Assembly (NCBI RefSeq): GCF_003148625.1
Contig: NZ_QGGO01000001.1
Coordinates: forward strand, 1 to 64,000
DNA from: Arcicella aurantiaca
GTDB taxonomy: Bacteria; Bacteroidota; Bacteroidia; Cytophagales; Spirosomataceae
Reading direction: 5' to 3'
Length of the DNA stretch: 64,000 nucleotides
Positions 1 through 8,991 of the stretch are shown here, in pieces (position 1 is the first letter of the stretch; each line of letters opens with the position of its first letter). Under the pieces are notes generated by a model that was not told the DNA's origin, did no database searches, and was given only the letters and a program-made list of their open reading frames with translations. The position numbers and the translations under genes were made by a program.

Positions 1-241
1 AAAGGATAGCAACTTGTTGATAGTCAAATTCAAAATCTTTAAAAAATGCTTGTATTCTTCTTTCATTTGACTCCACTTTTGAGTCAGTTGTAAAATGTAA
101 TCCAACTTCTTTGAATTGGACATTTCTACTTTTTATGATACCGAGAGTGAACTCTGAAATAAACGTTTGTCTGGCTAAATTCTTGGCTAATGGGATTTCT
201 GAAAATAAATTTTTAATTTTGCTACTGATGATATTTTTCAT
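1..241 (-). mobile_element. IS4-type transposase, N-terminal part (cut by window edge)
   Basis: Reading the minus strand from an ATG at 241 gives 80 uninterrupted codons that run off the window. The protein begins MKNIISSKIKNLF, then has an IIKSRNVQFKEVGLHF segment and an RRIQAFFKDFEFDY segment. This is the usual N-terminus of IS4-type DDE transposases in Bacteroidota, with the region that precedes the catalytic core. The DDE residues lie outside the window, so integrity cannot be judged. The end of the element should lie between 241 and about 320, just upstream of fumC. I could not fix the terminal repeat or a target duplication because the other end is missing. A plus-strand reading frame over the same bases is a shadow. 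Confidence 0.7.
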
Positions 242-367
242 TAAAGGGCTGGTTTTGTTGCTTGAGAACTACAAATTTCAGCCTTTTTTTATTAATTCTA
301 ATTTTTCATCGGGTAGAGTAAGTAAACATTTATTTACTTAAATATAATTCGTATTCCGTTTCGTATT

Positions 368-375
368 TACCTTTG
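368..375 (+). promoter_or_regulatory. Possible -7 box for fumC
   Basis: TACCTTTG matches the Bacteroidota -7 consensus TAnnTTTG and would place the transcript start near 382, about 30 bases before the fumC ATG. No clear TTG lies about 19 bases upstream. An 8-bp inverted repeat (taagtaaa / tttactta, 319-340) sits just upstream and could be a regulator site or the edge of the insertion sequence. Confidence 0.35.
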
Positions 376-410
376 TGTTGCAATTTAAATTATAATTTTC
401 AATCTGAATA

Positions 411-1808
411 ATGGAATACAGAATAGAAAAAGACACAATGGGTAAGGTGCAAGTGCCTGCCAATGTTTACTGGGGTGCTCAAACCCAACGTTCAATCATG
501 AATTTTCCAATCGCCCAAGACATCAACAAGATGCCAAAGGAGATTATCCGTGCATTTGCTTATTTGAAAAAAGCAGCAGCCATTACTAACTTTGAAGCAG
601 GTGTTTTAGCTGAAGATAAGAAAAATCTTATCGGACAAGTTTGTGATGAAATCTTGGACGGAAAGTTAGATGACCAATTTCCATTGGTGGTTTGGCAGAC
701 AGGTTCGGGTACACAGTCGAACATGAATTGTAATGAAGTTGTCGCTTACAGAGCTCACGTAATCAACGGCGGGAATTTATTAGATGATGTAAAATATGTT
801 CATCCAAACGATGACGTAAATAAGTCTCAGTCTTCAAACGATACTTTCCCAACGGCAATGCACATTGCTGCCTATAAAATTTTGTTGGAAGTAACTATTC
901 CGGGAATTACAAAATTGAGAAATACTTTAGACGCAAAAGCTAAAGAATTTAAAAATGTAGTGAAAATTGGTCGTACTCACTTTATGGATGCTACGCCTTT
1001 GACGTTAGGTCAAGAATTTTCTGGATATGTTTCTCAACTTGACCACGGTTTACGTGCTATCAACAATACTTTAGCTCACCTTTCTGAGTTAGCGTTGGGT
1101 GGTACTGCGGTAGGTACAGGTATCAATACACCAAAAGGATATTCCGAAAATGTAGCGAAACATATTGCTGATTTGACAGGCTTGCCATTTATCACGGCTG
1201 AAAATAAATTTGAAGCATTGGCTGCTCACGACGCTATCGTAGAAGCTCACGGAGCTTTGAAAACTGTTGCAGTTAGCTTAATGAAAATCGGTAATGATAT
1301 TCGTATGCTTTCATCAGGTCCACGTTCGGGTATTGGTGAAATTTATATTCCTGACAACGAACCAGGTTCTTCAATTATGCCAGGAAAAGTAAATCCTACG
1401 CAATGCGAAGCCATGACAATGGTAGCGGCTCAGGTAATGGGTAATGATGTTGCAATCGGTATTGGTGGTTCAATGGGACATTTTGAATTGAACGTATTTA
1501 AGCCAGTAATGATTTTCAACTTCTTACATTCAGCACGTTTAATTGGTGACGTTTGTGTGGCATTCAACGATAAATGTGCAGAAGGAATCCAACCTTTACA
1601 CGACAATATCAAGAAGCACGTAAATAACTCGTTAATGTTAGTAACGGCATTGAACACCAAAATTGGTTATTATAAATCAGCAGAAATTGCTCAAACGGCT
1701 CATAAAAATGGCTCAACATTGAAAGAAACTGCCATTGCTTTAGGATACTTAACAGCAGAAGAATTTGACGCTTGGGTAAAACCTGAAGATATGGTTGGGG
1801 AGATTTAG
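411..1808 (+). CDS. fumC: Class II fumarate hydratase
   Basis: This is the oxygen-stable, iron-free fumarase that interconverts fumarate and L-malate in the TCA cycle, as a cytoplasmic homotetramer. The 465-residue length fits the family. The N-terminus ([20 protein letters not shown]) and the superfamily signature [13 protein letters not shown] at residues 319-331, which supplies the mobile catalytic Ser loop, are intact. The substrate-site motifs [10 protein letters not shown] and [16 protein letters not shown] are also present. It appears to be transcribed alone: a transposase points away on the left and a hairpin terminator lies at 1956-1987. The stop codon is the first part of a heptanucleotide repeat tract. 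The assignment is secure; aspartase is less likely given the [10 protein letters not shown] start. Confidence 0.97.
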   Translation: MEYRIEKDTMGKVQVPANVYWGAQTQRSIMNFPIAQDINKMPKEIIRAFAYLKKAAAITNFEAGVLAEDKKNLIGQVCDEILDGKLDDQFPLVVWQTGSGTQSNMNCNEVVAYRAHVINGGNLLDDVKYVHPNDDVNKSQSSNDTFPTAMHIAAYKILLEVTIPGITKLRNTLDAKAKEFKNVVKIGRTHFMDATPLTLGQEFSGYVSQLDHGLRAINNTLAHLSELALGGTAVGTGINTPKGYSENVAKHIADLTGLPFITAENKFEALAAHDAIVEAHGALKTVAVSLMKIGNDIRMLSSGPRSGIGEIYIPDNEPGSSIMPGKVNPTQCEAMTMVAAQVMGNDVAIGIGGSMGHFELNVFKPVMIFNFLHSARLIGDVCVAFNDKCAEGIQPLHDNIKKHVNNSLMLVTALNTKIGYYKSAEIAQTAHKNGSTLKETAIALGYLTAEEFDAWVKPEDMVGEI

Positions 1809-1895
1809 TTATTGGTGATTAGTTACTGGTGATTAGTTATTGGTGATTAGTTACTGGTGATTAGTTATTGGTGATTAGTTATTGGGAATTAGTGT
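1805..1895 (+). repeat. Heptanucleotide tandem repeat after fumC
   Basis: About thirteen 7-bp units alternate ATTGGTG or ACTGGTG with ATTAGTT, beginning in the fumC stop codon. Similar 7-bp arrays are found at 17820, 54201, 60861, 60993 and 62847. Confidence 0.85.
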
Positions 1896-1955
1896 TGGGT
1901 GAATTTCAAAATCAGGCATAATTTCAGAGATAACTTGAAAATCATCAGAAAATAT

Positions 1956-1987
1956 AAAAGGTCAAGGATTCATTTCCTTGACCTTTT
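1956..1987 (+). terminator. Intrinsic terminator after fumC
   Basis: A perfect 13-bp stem (AAAAGGTCAAGGA / TCCTTGACCTTTT) encloses a 6-base loop and ends in TTTT. It lies about 150 bases after the fumC stop. Confidence 0.75.
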
Positions 1988-2020
1988 GTATTTCAAAAGC
2001 TATGGTTGCTTGACAATTCA

Positions 2021-2120
2021 TACTAATTTTAAAAAGGTATTGCGTATCTAAGTCTCAACGGAAGTCGTCGTTCAAAACGACGACTTCCGTAAAGTACGCA
2101 TCAAATCTTTAAAATTGGTA
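2021..2120. repeat. Nested palindromic element, MITE- or REP-like
   Basis: A 100-bp intergenic element with three nested inverted repeats. The outer arms are TACTAATTTTAAA (2021-2033) and TTTAAAATTGGTA (2108-2120), 12 of 13 matching. The middle arms are TGCGTA (2041) and TACGCA (2095). The core is a perfect 15-bp stem, ACGGAAGTCGTCGTT at 2058-2072 with its complement at 2076-2090. It lacks a T-run at the core and sits between convergent fumC and the DUF4105 gene. No coding sequence is seen in 1809-2175 apart from the repeats and terminator listed. Confidence 0.65.
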
Positions 2121-2175
2121 TCAGTTGTTTCGGAATTAACCAATTCTCCGTTTTCTAATCACCAATCACCACATC

Positions 2176-3456
2176 TTACTCAATACCATTTTCATGTTCG
2201 TAATGGATAACTTCTAACTTCCGTCCTTTGATAATTTTACGGAATTTAGCTTTGGTCATACGGTGTTCACGTTCAAAGGCTGCATGATAAAAGGCTCTTA
2301 TCAATAATACCAAAACCAAAGGTACGGTATCTAATGAATACTGAATTACATAGAAAAGCCCCATCACAATCATTAATCCCATTACAATAAAGTAGTAACC
2401 GTACCAATAGTCACGAGCGTCTTTTTTCTCAGAAAGCATCAGAATTATCGGAATATGCAAAGGAAATGCCCAAAGTAGATTTTTATTATAATTGGTTACT
2501 CCGTGGTCTGTTCCAAACCATAAAAAGATTAATAGCCAACCAAAAACTCCAATGATACCAAAAACAATTTTGTCATAAAAATATCCCTTTCGTCGTTTTT
2601 TCCAATCATTAAAAGTTACATAAATAGTCAGTAATAAAATCAAGCTAAACCAAAAACGTGGCGTAAGAAAAAACGATGGTTCATCATCAACAGGAGTTGT
2701 TGGAAATAAATTTTGCGTATTCCTTACAAAATAATAAACATGATGTTTTGACATTCGTCTGGCAGCCGCCATGCTTTTCATCAAATTTTCTGGAAGATAA
2801 CACGCATCGAATTGCAAAATACGTTTATCGGCAGGAGCTCCCAAAGCGGCATTCATACCTACTGCTGCCCAATAATGATGTTTTCTTAATAAACATTTGT
2901 TCATCCATTGTCGGTACGAACTATCATTCATGGCAGGAATATTATGCAAATGAACGCTATCTGTACAAGCCAACATCAAAGCATCTCGGATACGAGTAGA
3001 ACAGTTATCCGAGAAAAATTTGTACATATAATTTCTGGTGGAAGGATTATTATAGGTTCGTTCTAAATCATCATAAATCAATTGTTTTTGCTTAACGCCC
3101 AAACTCATGACTTGCTCTGTCATATTCCGATTATGCTTTTGGTAATATTCCTGATAAACATAAAGCGGTGCATAAGACATTTGATAAGGCAATTGTCCAC
3201 GAACAAATTTTACGTAAAACCCTTCTGTCTCATAATTATAACCTCCAAAATTATAAGCTTTATCAATGCCGTTTGAGGGGTCATAAATCCATAAAAGGGT
3301 ATGTCCGAAAGCATCATTCAATTCATCACCCGGAGCAATAGTTATTAAGCTAATTTTTGTGCTTTCCGATAGCTTTTGGGCGACAGATTGTAAGTTTAAA
3401 ACAAGCATTAATATGCTCAAAGAAAGGATTTTTGGTATAAAGTTGAGGTATTTCAT
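2176..3456 (-). CDS. DUF4105 domain membrane protein
   Basis: A 426-residue envelope protein. Residues 1-27 form a signal peptide (hydrophobic LSLSILMLVL, then VAQKLS). Residues 30-240 carry the DUF4105 hallmarks: GDELNDAFGHTLLWIYD, YNFGGYN, FVRGQLPYQMSY and FFSDNCSTRIRD, the last holding the conserved Asn-Cys-Ser. About five membrane segments follow (residues 265-395), and the tail is charged. DUF4105 proteins have a papain-like/NlpC-like arrangement of conserved His and Cys, but no activity is established here. It stands alone, 180 bases downstream of a MITE that lies in its promoter region. The domain call is fairly sure; the function is unknown. Confidence 0.75.
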   Translation of the reverse strand: MKYLNFIPKILSLSILMLVLNLQSVAQKLSESTKISLITIAPGDELNDAFGHTLLWIYDPSNGIDKAYNFGGYNYETEGFYVKFVRGQLPYQMSYAPLYVYQEYYQKHNRNMTEQVMSLGVKQKQLIYDDLERTYNNPSTRNYMYKFFSDNCSTRIRDALMLACTDSVHLHNIPAMNDSSYRQWMNKCLLRKHHYWAAVGMNAALGAPADKRILQFDACYLPENLMKSMAAARRMSKHHVYYFVRNTQNLFPTTPVDDEPSFFLTPRFWFSLILLLTIYVTFNDWKKRRKGYFYDKIVFGIIGVFGWLLIFLWFGTDHGVTNYNKNLLWAFPLHIPIILMLSEKKDARDYWYGYYFIVMGLMIVMGLFYVIQYSLDTVPLVLVLLIRAFYHAAFEREHRMTKAKFRKIIKGRKLEVIHYEHENGIE

Positions 3457-3480
3457 AGATTTTTACGACTTTGTGTTATT

Positions 3481-3639
3481 GAAGCTGTTTAAACTTTCCC
3501 TTACGACTTAAATGAAGCCTTTTTAAGCCTATTAGTTTGAAACTTTCTTACCATAGCTCTGCTATGCTTCGATAATTTCAAATTAACAGGTTCAAAAATA
3601 CAATAATTTCAGCCAGAAATGGAAAGTTTAAACAGCTTC
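3481..3639. mobile_element. MITE with 19-bp terminal inverted repeats
   Basis: A 159-bp non-coding element. GAAGCTGTTTAAACTTTCC at 3481-3499 is repeated perfectly in inverse at 3621-3639. The trinucleotide ATT lies directly outside both ends (3478-3480 and 3640-3642), as expected of a 3-bp target duplication. An internal hairpin (CATAGC / GCTATG near 3552) adds structure. It lies between rsmI and the DUF4105 gene. No transposase with these ends is in the window. Confidence 0.8.
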
Positions 3640-3664
3640 ATTTGTACTACTAAAATAACATTTT

Positions 3665-4339
3665 TTAGTTTTTTCCAGCCACGATGATGACAATTTCTCC
3701 TTTAATGGTATTGGGATTGAGCTGATAATGGGTCAAGATTTCTGCTAAAGTACCTCTTCGATTTTCTTCAAATATTTTAGTTAACTCTCTCGAAACACAC
3801 GCCTGACGGTCTGTTCCTAAATATTCTGCTAATTGCTCTAAAGTTTTTAACAAACGGTGCGGGGATTCATAAAAGATAATTGTTCTTTCTTCTTCCACTA
3901 AATTTTTCAGACGAGTTTGTCTTCCTTTTTTATGAGGAAGGAATCCTTCAAAAGTAAAACGGTCGGCGGGTAATCCAGAATTGACCAAAGCAGGTACAAA
4001 GGCAGTTGCTCCAGGAAGACATTCCACTTCTACGCCCTGTTTTAAACATTCTCTAACTAATAAAAAACCTGGGTCAGAAATAGCAGGCGTTCCTGCGTCA
4101 GACACTAAAGCTAAAACTTTTCCTTCTTTCAATAATTTGATAATTCCTTGTGTGCCATGATGTTCGTTATGTGCATGATGTGCATACAAAGGTTTGTTGA
4201 TGCCTAAATGTTTGAGCAAAACACCTGAATTACGGGTGTCTTCCGCCAAAATAGCATCAACGGATTGTAAGACTTTAATGGCTCTGAGTGTAATATCGTC
4301 AAGATTACCAATGGGAGTGGGTACTAAATATAGTTTCAT
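3665..4339 (-). CDS. rsmI: 16S rRNA (cytidine-1402-2'-O)-methyltransferase
   Basis: A SAM-dependent tetrapyrrole-methylase-fold enzyme that 2'-O-methylates C1402 in the decoding centre of 16S rRNA. The start MKLYLVPTPIGNLDDITLRA is the canonical RsmI N-terminus, with the glycine-rich PTPIGNL loop. AEDTRNSGVLLKHLGI, ALVSDAGTPAISDPG and FYESPHRL follow in family order. The 224-residue length fits the short Bacteroidota form without a C-terminal extension. The next gene upstream on the same strand, the carbinolamine dehydratase, starts its 3' end 22 bases away, so the two may be co-transcribed. Confidence 0.96.
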   Translation of the reverse strand: MKLYLVPTPIGNLDDITLRAIKVLQSVDAILAEDTRNSGVLLKHLGINKPLYAHHAHNEHHGTQGIIKLLKEGKVLALVSDAGTPAISDPGFLLVRECLKQGVEVECLPGATAFVPALVNSGLPADRFTFEGFLPHKKGRQTRLKNLVEEERTIIFYESPHRLLKTLEQLAEYLGTDRQACVSRELTKIFEENRRGTLAEILTHYQLNPNTIKGEIVIIVAGKN

Positions 4340-4361
4340 TTTTATTAAGCAAATTAACCTA

Positions 4362-4592
4362 TCATACTAATTTATCAATAGCAGCGGCAAGTTTTAGGTC
4401 TTTATCTGTTACGATATTTCCTGCATCGTGGGTATTGAGTTCGATGTTTACAGTATTATAAACATTTGACCACCAAGGATGATGGTCGTGTTTTTCTGCT
4501 AAAATGGCGACTCTGGTCATAAACGCAAAGGCTTCCGAAAAATCATTAAACTTAAACGTTCTTTTTAATTTGTTGTCTTCTTCTTTCCACAT
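4362..4592 (-). CDS. phhB: 4a-hydroxytetrahydrobiopterin dehydratase
   Basis: Pterin-4-alpha-carbinolamine dehydratase removes water from the 4a-hydroxy-tetrahydropterin made by aromatic amino acid hydroxylases. At 76 residues it is slightly short for the family, but the diagnostic segment is complete: [17 protein letters not shown], then [26 protein letters not shown] with the active-site His-His-Pro and the second His. No phenylalanine hydroxylase gene lies in this window, so its partner would be elsewhere, or it may serve molybdopterin or general pterin recycling. It lies just upstream of rsmI on the same strand. Confidence 0.93.
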   Translation of the reverse strand: MWKEEDNKLKRTFKFNDFSEAFAFMTRVAILAEKHDHHPWWSNVYNTVNIELNTHDAGNIVTDKDLKLAAAIDKLV

Positions 4593-4730
4593 AGTTTTAG
4601 CTTTATTAAACCTAAAATTACTCGTAATTAAGCCATTTTACAAGAAGGAATCTATATCAAAACAAAATCCGCAGATATTCTTATATTTTAGAACATCTAC
4701 GGATTCTGAAAATTTTTATCAATTAGAAAG

Positions 4731-5774
4731 TCAATTATGCTTATAATGCGTTTCGCTCAAATTTCTTAATTGTTCAGCGGCACGTTCTGGCGTAATGTCT
4801 CTTTGAGGGTTTGCCAATAGTTCGTAGCCAACCATAAATTTTTTAACCGTTGCTGAACGTAAAAGCGGAGGATAAAAATGAATATGCCAATGCCAACCTT
4901 CTAAATTATCGCCTTGTGTAGGAGCTTGATGAATACCCGCTGAATAAGGAAAAGAGGTGCTAAAAAGATTGTCGTATCGAGTTGTTAACCTTCTGACAAT
5001 ATCGGCTAAATCATCTTTTTCAACCTCAGTCATTTCTGAAATATACGCCATGGCTCTTTTCGGAACCAATAGCGTCTCAAAAGGCCAAGTTGCCCAAAAA
5101 GGAACAACCACGATAAAGTTATCATTTTCAACTACAATTCGCTCATTTTCAGAAGTTTCTAATTGAACATATTCTTCTAAAAGTGTCTTTTTATAAGTTC
5201 TAAAATGAACTCTCTGATTTTTGGTTTCTTTCTTGATTTCTACGGGAATATTGCTCGATGCCCAAATTTGCCCATGCGGATGCGGATTTGAACAACCCAT
5301 TATTTCACCTTTATTTTCAAAGATTTGAACATACTGAATTTCTTCACGTTGACGGAAATCTTCAAATTCTGAAATCCAAGTATCAACAACTTTGCGAATT
5401 TCTGGCGTGGTCATCTCTGCCAAAGTCAAGTCATGGCGTGGAGAAAAACAAATTACTCTACATTCGCCTTTTACACTTTCCGCTTTAAGTAAATTTCCTT
5501 TTTTGATTTCTCCGTTAGGTACATCCGACTGCAAAGCAGCAAAGTCATTTTGGAAAGTGTAAGTGTCTGTATAATTGGGGTTTACTTCGCCATTTGCACG
5601 AGTATTGCCAGCACATAGATAACAATTTGGGTCATGTTCTGGGCGAGAATCTTTGACAATATCTTCCGTTTTTCCTTGCCAAGGACGTTTCGTTCGGTGT
5701 GGCGAAACCATCACCCAATCGCCAGTCAAAGGGTTTTGTCTTATATGAGAATGTTCATTAAAATCGAAAAACAT
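4731..5774 (-). CDS. galT: Galactose-1-phosphate uridylyltransferase
   Basis: Leloir-pathway enzyme that swaps UMP between UDP-glucose and galactose-1-phosphate. The active-site motif SNPHPHGQIW holds the histidine that carries the uridylyl group. The zinc ligands are visible in DPNCYLCAGNTR (CxxC), and GWHWHIHFYPPLLR supplies the C-terminal HxH. The 347-residue length is normal. It follows galK by 41 bases on the same strand, so galK-galT is very likely one operon; galE and galM are not in the window. Confidence 0.97.
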   Translation of the reverse strand: MFFDFNEHSHIRQNPLTGDWVMVSPHRTKRPWQGKTEDIVKDSRPEHDPNCYLCAGNTRANGEVNPNYTDTYTFQNDFAALQSDVPNGEIKKGNLLKAESVKGECRVICFSPRHDLTLAEMTTPEIRKVVDTWISEFEDFRQREEIQYVQIFENKGEIMGCSNPHPHGQIWASSNIPVEIKKETKNQRVHFRTYKKTLLEEYVQLETSENERIVVENDNFIVVVPFWATWPFETLLVPKRAMAYISEMTEVEKDDLADIVRRLTTRYDNLFSTSFPYSAGIHQAPTQGDNLEGWHWHIHFYPPLLRSATVKKFMVGYELLANPQRDITPERAAEQLRNLSETHYKHN

Positions 5775-5815
5775 AATTTTGAGAAGTTAAATATAGAGAT
5801 TGTTTAGTTTTGTTA

Positions 5816-6976
5816 TCAGAGAATTTCGGTTCCATTGGCAGTTACGACACTGTACATTTTGAGGTCGATGCCTGTTTTTTCTTTATAGAGAATGGAAAGA
5901 CGAGCGTATAAATCATCAATTACATCAGCTTTGATAAGATTGATAGTACAACCGCCAAAACCTCCTCCCATCATTCTTGAACCCAACACGGCAGATTCAT
6001 GCCAAACGGCATCAACCAAAAAGTCTAATTCTTTACAACTTACTTCGTATAAATTGCGGAGACCTTCGTGAGTAGCCGTGAGTTTTATGCCGAAATCTCT
6101 TAGGTTTCCAACTTTCAAATCTTCACAAGCTGACAGCATTCGTTGATTTTCTTCGATTACATATTGGCAACGATTATACACCACAGGATTTAATTGGCTA
6201 CGACTTGCCTGTAACCATGCCAAAGGCACTTGACTAAGGTTGGGAATTGTTTCGTCAAAATGTTTTCTGAAAAAAGCCAAGCCTTCTTCACATTGCAAAC
6301 GACGCACATTATATTCAGAATCAACCAAATTATGTTTTACACCAGTATCAAAAAGAACAATTTTATAATCCCCGAGATTAAGTGGAAAATATTCATAATC
6401 AAGCGTTTCACAGTCGAGACGAAGCACATGATTTTCTTTTCCGTGAATGCTGGCAAACATATCCATAATGCCACATTTCACACCCATAAATTCGTTTTCG
6501 GCCTGTTGTGCTAATTTAGTTAATTCCTTCTTGCTCATGCCAAAACCATTCATATCATTAATGGCAAAAGCCACAGCACTTTCCAATGCTGCCGATGAAG
6601 ATAAACCAGAACCAATCGGAATATCGCCCGTTACAACACAATTGAAGGGAATAACTTGAAGTCCTCTTTTATAAAATTGTTCAACAACACCCAAAATATA
6701 TTCAGCCCAACGATGTTGAGGAAGAGGCTTAAATACGCCAAATTTAATATCAATACTTTTTTCAAAATCGACTGAAATCCATTTGCCCGTTTCAGCATTC
6801 GATGGAGCAATCGCTAAATAAGTTGACTTGTCAATAGCAGCAGGTAATACAAAACCTCCATTATAGTCCACGTGTTCACCAATTAAATTGACTCTCCCAG
6901 ACGACCTAACAATAGTAGGATTTGTAGAAAAGGTATCAAAAAATAGTTGCTTTATTTTTTCGGAAATTACATTCAT
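5816..6976 (-). CDS. galK: Galactokinase
   Basis: GHMP-family kinase that phosphorylates D-galactose at C1 with ATP. The substrate signature GRVNLIGEHVDYNGG (residues about 27-41), the ATP loop IPIGSGLSSSAALESAV, and the C-terminal motif GSRMMGGGFGGCTINL are all intact. The 386-residue length is typical. It is the first gene of the galK-galT unit. A divergent AraC regulator starts about 140 bases upstream, a common arrangement for a sugar-responsive switch. Confidence 0.97.
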   Translation of the reverse strand: MNVISEKIKQLFFDTFSTNPTIVRSSGRVNLIGEHVDYNGGFVLPAAIDKSTYLAIAPSNAETGKWISVDFEKSIDIKFGVFKPLPQHRWAEYILGVVEQFYKRGLQVIPFNCVVTGDIPIGSGLSSSAALESAVAFAINDMNGFGMSKKELTKLAQQAENEFMGVKCGIMDMFASIHGKENHVLRLDCETLDYEYFPLNLGDYKIVLFDTGVKHNLVDSEYNVRRLQCEEGLAFFRKHFDETIPNLSQVPLAWLQASRSQLNPVVYNRCQYVIEENQRMLSACEDLKVGNLRDFGIKLTATHEGLRNLYEVSCKELDFLVDAVWHESAVLGSRMMGGGFGGCTINLIKADVIDDLYARLSILYKEKTGIDLKMYSVVTANGTEIL

Positions 6977-7118
6977 TGTATTTGAAAAATATATAATTTT
7001 ATGATTGCTTTTATAGTTTAAATTTGGCTCAAAAGGTTAAATAATGAACTTAATGCAAAGTTTTTGAAAAAAATATTTGAATAAAAATAGTAAAAATTCT
7101 GAAAAGATAGAAAATATT

Positions 7119-7961
7119 ATGGATGAAAGTTTTTCTATAATCTTACCGCAAGCCCAACAACAGACATTGGCTTTGCATCCTGTATGTCAATCGTTGTATT
7201 TGACAGAAATGGGTTATCGTCCCAGAGCTTTTTCAGAAGATAGGGAACGACAAAAAGATACGCAACAATATATTTTGATTTACTGTACGGCGGGAGAGGG
7301 GCAATTTAGAGTTTTGAACCAAACTTACCAAGTGCTTGCTAATCAATTTTTTATTTTACCAGCCTACTGCGTACATAGTTATGCACCTAATCCTGATAAT
7401 CCTTGGACAATTTATTGGCTACATTTTTTTGGCACTAACGCCCGTGCAATGGTTACTTTTTTGCAAGGCGAAAATTTATATGCTCCTGTTGATGTTAAAT
7501 TTTCAGAGGATAGAATAAAATTGTTTCAAGAAATATTTTTACACGCTGAACAAACCCAAGATATTCATCATCTCATTCATGCTTGTAATTATTTAAGTCA
7601 CTTTTTGACATCGTTTAAATTACTTGAAAAAGAAAATACACTTCGAAGTTCAGGTATTGAAAAAGTGATAAAATTGATGAAAGAAAATTTAGATAAAACC
7701 TATATGCTAAATGATTTTGTAGAAGTATCAGGATTATCGGCTTCGCATTTTTCAGCCGTTTTTAAAGCAGAAATAAAACAAGCTCCAATGAGTTATTTTA
7801 ATTTCCTCAAAATTCAGCATGCTTGTCAGTTATTAAAAAATACCAATTTTTCTGTAAAGAAAATTGCAACGATGATTGGTTTTGATGATGCTTATCACTT
7901 TGCCAGAATATTTGAAAAAACAATGAGTATAGCTCCGGGAAGATTTAGAAAGAGAAGATAG
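7119..7961 (+). CDS. AraC-family regulator, probably of galKT
   Basis: About 280 residues. The N-terminal half is a cupin-like ligand domain of the AraC sugar-sensing type (YILIYCTAGEGQFRV, FILPAYCVHSYAPNPDNPWTIYWLHFFG). The C-terminal hundred residues form the double HTH: LNDFVEVSGLSASHFSAVFK and VKKIATMIGFDDAYHFARIFEK, ending in the usual PGRFRKRR. I place the start at the ATG at 7119; an in-frame TTG at 7077 would add 14 polar residues that do not look like domain sequence. Its divergence from galK suggests it senses galactose or a galactoside and controls galKT; this is inference from position. Confidence 0.85.
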   Translation: MDESFSIILPQAQQQTLALHPVCQSLYLTEMGYRPRAFSEDRERQKDTQQYILIYCTAGEGQFRVLNQTYQVLANQFFILPAYCVHSYAPNPDNPWTIYWLHFFGTNARAMVTFLQGENLYAPVDVKFSEDRIKLFQEIFLHAEQTQDIHHLIHACNYLSHFLTSFKLLEKENTLRSSGIEKVIKLMKENLDKTYMLNDFVEVSGLSASHFSAVFKAEIKQAPMSYFNFLKIQHACQLLKNTNFSVKKIATMIGFDDAYHFARIFEKTMSIAPGRFRKRR

Positions 7962-7970
7962 AAAAATAAA

Positions 7971-7997
7971 AAAGCCCATCCGATTTGGAAGGGCTTT
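7971..7997 (-). terminator. Terminator of tRNA-Ser
   Basis: On the minus strand AAAGCCC pairs with GGGCTTT around an interior with four more possible pairs, followed by TTTTTATTTTT (to about 7963). It directly follows the tRNA 3' end and may also serve the AraC gene, which converges on it. Confidence 0.8.
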
Positions 7998-7998
7998 C

Positions 7999-8086
7999 TG
8001 GTAGAGAGTGAGGGATTCGAACCCCCGGACCTGTTACAGTCAACAGTTTTCAAGACTGCCGCAATCGACCACTCTGCCAACTCTCT
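7999..8086 (-). tRNA. tRNA-Ser (anticodon UGA)
   Basis: The minus strand folds as a class II tRNA of 88 nucleotides. The 7-bp acceptor stem AGAGAGT/ACTCTCT is perfect. The anticodon loop is CTTGAAA with anticodon TGA. A long variable arm follows, and the T arm is GGGGG-TTCGAAT-CCCTC. The bases after the discriminator A read CCA, so the 3' end seems encoded. A terminator follows at once. Confidence 0.96.
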
Positions 8087-8325
8087 TTGTGTTTGATGAT
8101 GCAAAATTAGTGGTTTCTTTCTTTCCATACAAGTCTGAATGGAAAATATTTTTTCACTTTTTTGTCATCTGGCACTCCAATCCCTGATTATCAGATAGAT
8201 AAATTTGAAAAAACTTTTTAATATTTTTTTTCGTATATAGAAATAGGAGACGTTTTTGGTCTAAAATTCCATTTTTAGACAATTTTTTTAAAATCTTTAC
8301 ATTAAATCACAAATAAAAAATTATC

Positions 8326-8799
8326 ATGAAAGCATTAGGAATGATATTGTCGCTTGGCTTATTGATTTTGGCTTGCAGTAGTTATACGCAACAAGATAAA
8401 CCTCGTAAATTTGAAATTAGTAAAACTGAAATGGAATGGAAGAAGCAATTAACGCCCGACCAATATACAGTTACTCGGTTAAAAGGAACTGAACGGGCGT
8501 TCTCGGGTGAATATTGGGATAATCACCAAAAGGGAAAATATCAATGTGTTTGTTGTAAGTTAGATTTGTTTTCTTCTGATACAAAATTTGAATCAGGGAC
8601 AGGTTGGCCTTCGTTTTGGAATCCAATAAGTAAACAAAGTGTGTTGGTTGCTATTGATAATTCACATGGAATGGTACGTGATGAAGTAGTATGTAGCCGA
8701 TGCGGAGCTCATTTAGGTCATGTGTTTGATGATGGCCCTCAACCAACAGGTAAACGTTATTGCATGAATTCTTTGTCTTTACTGTTTGTAAAGAAATAA
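8326..8799 (+). CDS. msrB: Lipoprotein peptide-methionine (R)-S-oxide reductase
   Basis: Reduces methionine-R-sulfoxide in proteins. The 157-residue protein begins with a lipoprotein signal (lipobox LILAC, Cys17), so it should be anchored in the envelope and repair exported proteins. The zinc site is complete: C74/C77 and C123/C126. The catalytic Cys146 lies in RYCMNSLSL. GTGWPSFW and GAHLGHVFDDGP are family hallmarks. There is no MsrA partner or fusion nearby. It is an isolated gene between tRNA-Ser and the PBP1A gene. A cytoplasmic MsrB is less likely because of the clear lipobox. Confidence 0.94.
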   Translation: MKALGMILSLGLLILACSSYTQQDKPRKFEISKTEMEWKKQLTPDQYTVTRLKGTERAFSGEYWDNHQKGKYQCVCCKLDLFSSDTKFESGTGWPSFWNPISKQSVLVAIDNSHGMVRDEVVCSRCGAHLGHVFDDGPQPTGKRYCMNSLSLLFVKK

Positions 8800-8829
8800 C
8801 TCCTAAATTAAAATTAGATTAAAATTTAA

Positions 8830-8908
8830 AGGACTAAAAAGTTTATATAGGTTTAATTCCTTCAATATTAAGGATATTAGAGATTTACTGTTTAAACTTT
8901 TTAGTTCT
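8830..8908. repeat. Small inverted-repeat element
   Basis: AGGACTAAAAAGTTTA (8830-8845) and TAAACTTTTTAGTTCT (8893-8908) match in inverse at 15 of 16 positions. A weaker internal hairpin (TCCTT / AAGGA) lies between them. The element has no T-run typical of a terminator. Confidence 0.5.
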
Positions 8909-8991
8909 ATCGCTTTTTAACTATCTAACTTCTTTAACTCATCAAACTTTTATCGTAAATTGTCGCTTATTTTCGATAGATAATTAAGTGT

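Noticed and set aside
111-341. A 76-residue plus-strand protein at the left edge
   Set aside because: It lies antisense to the transposase, which has the recognisable sequence.
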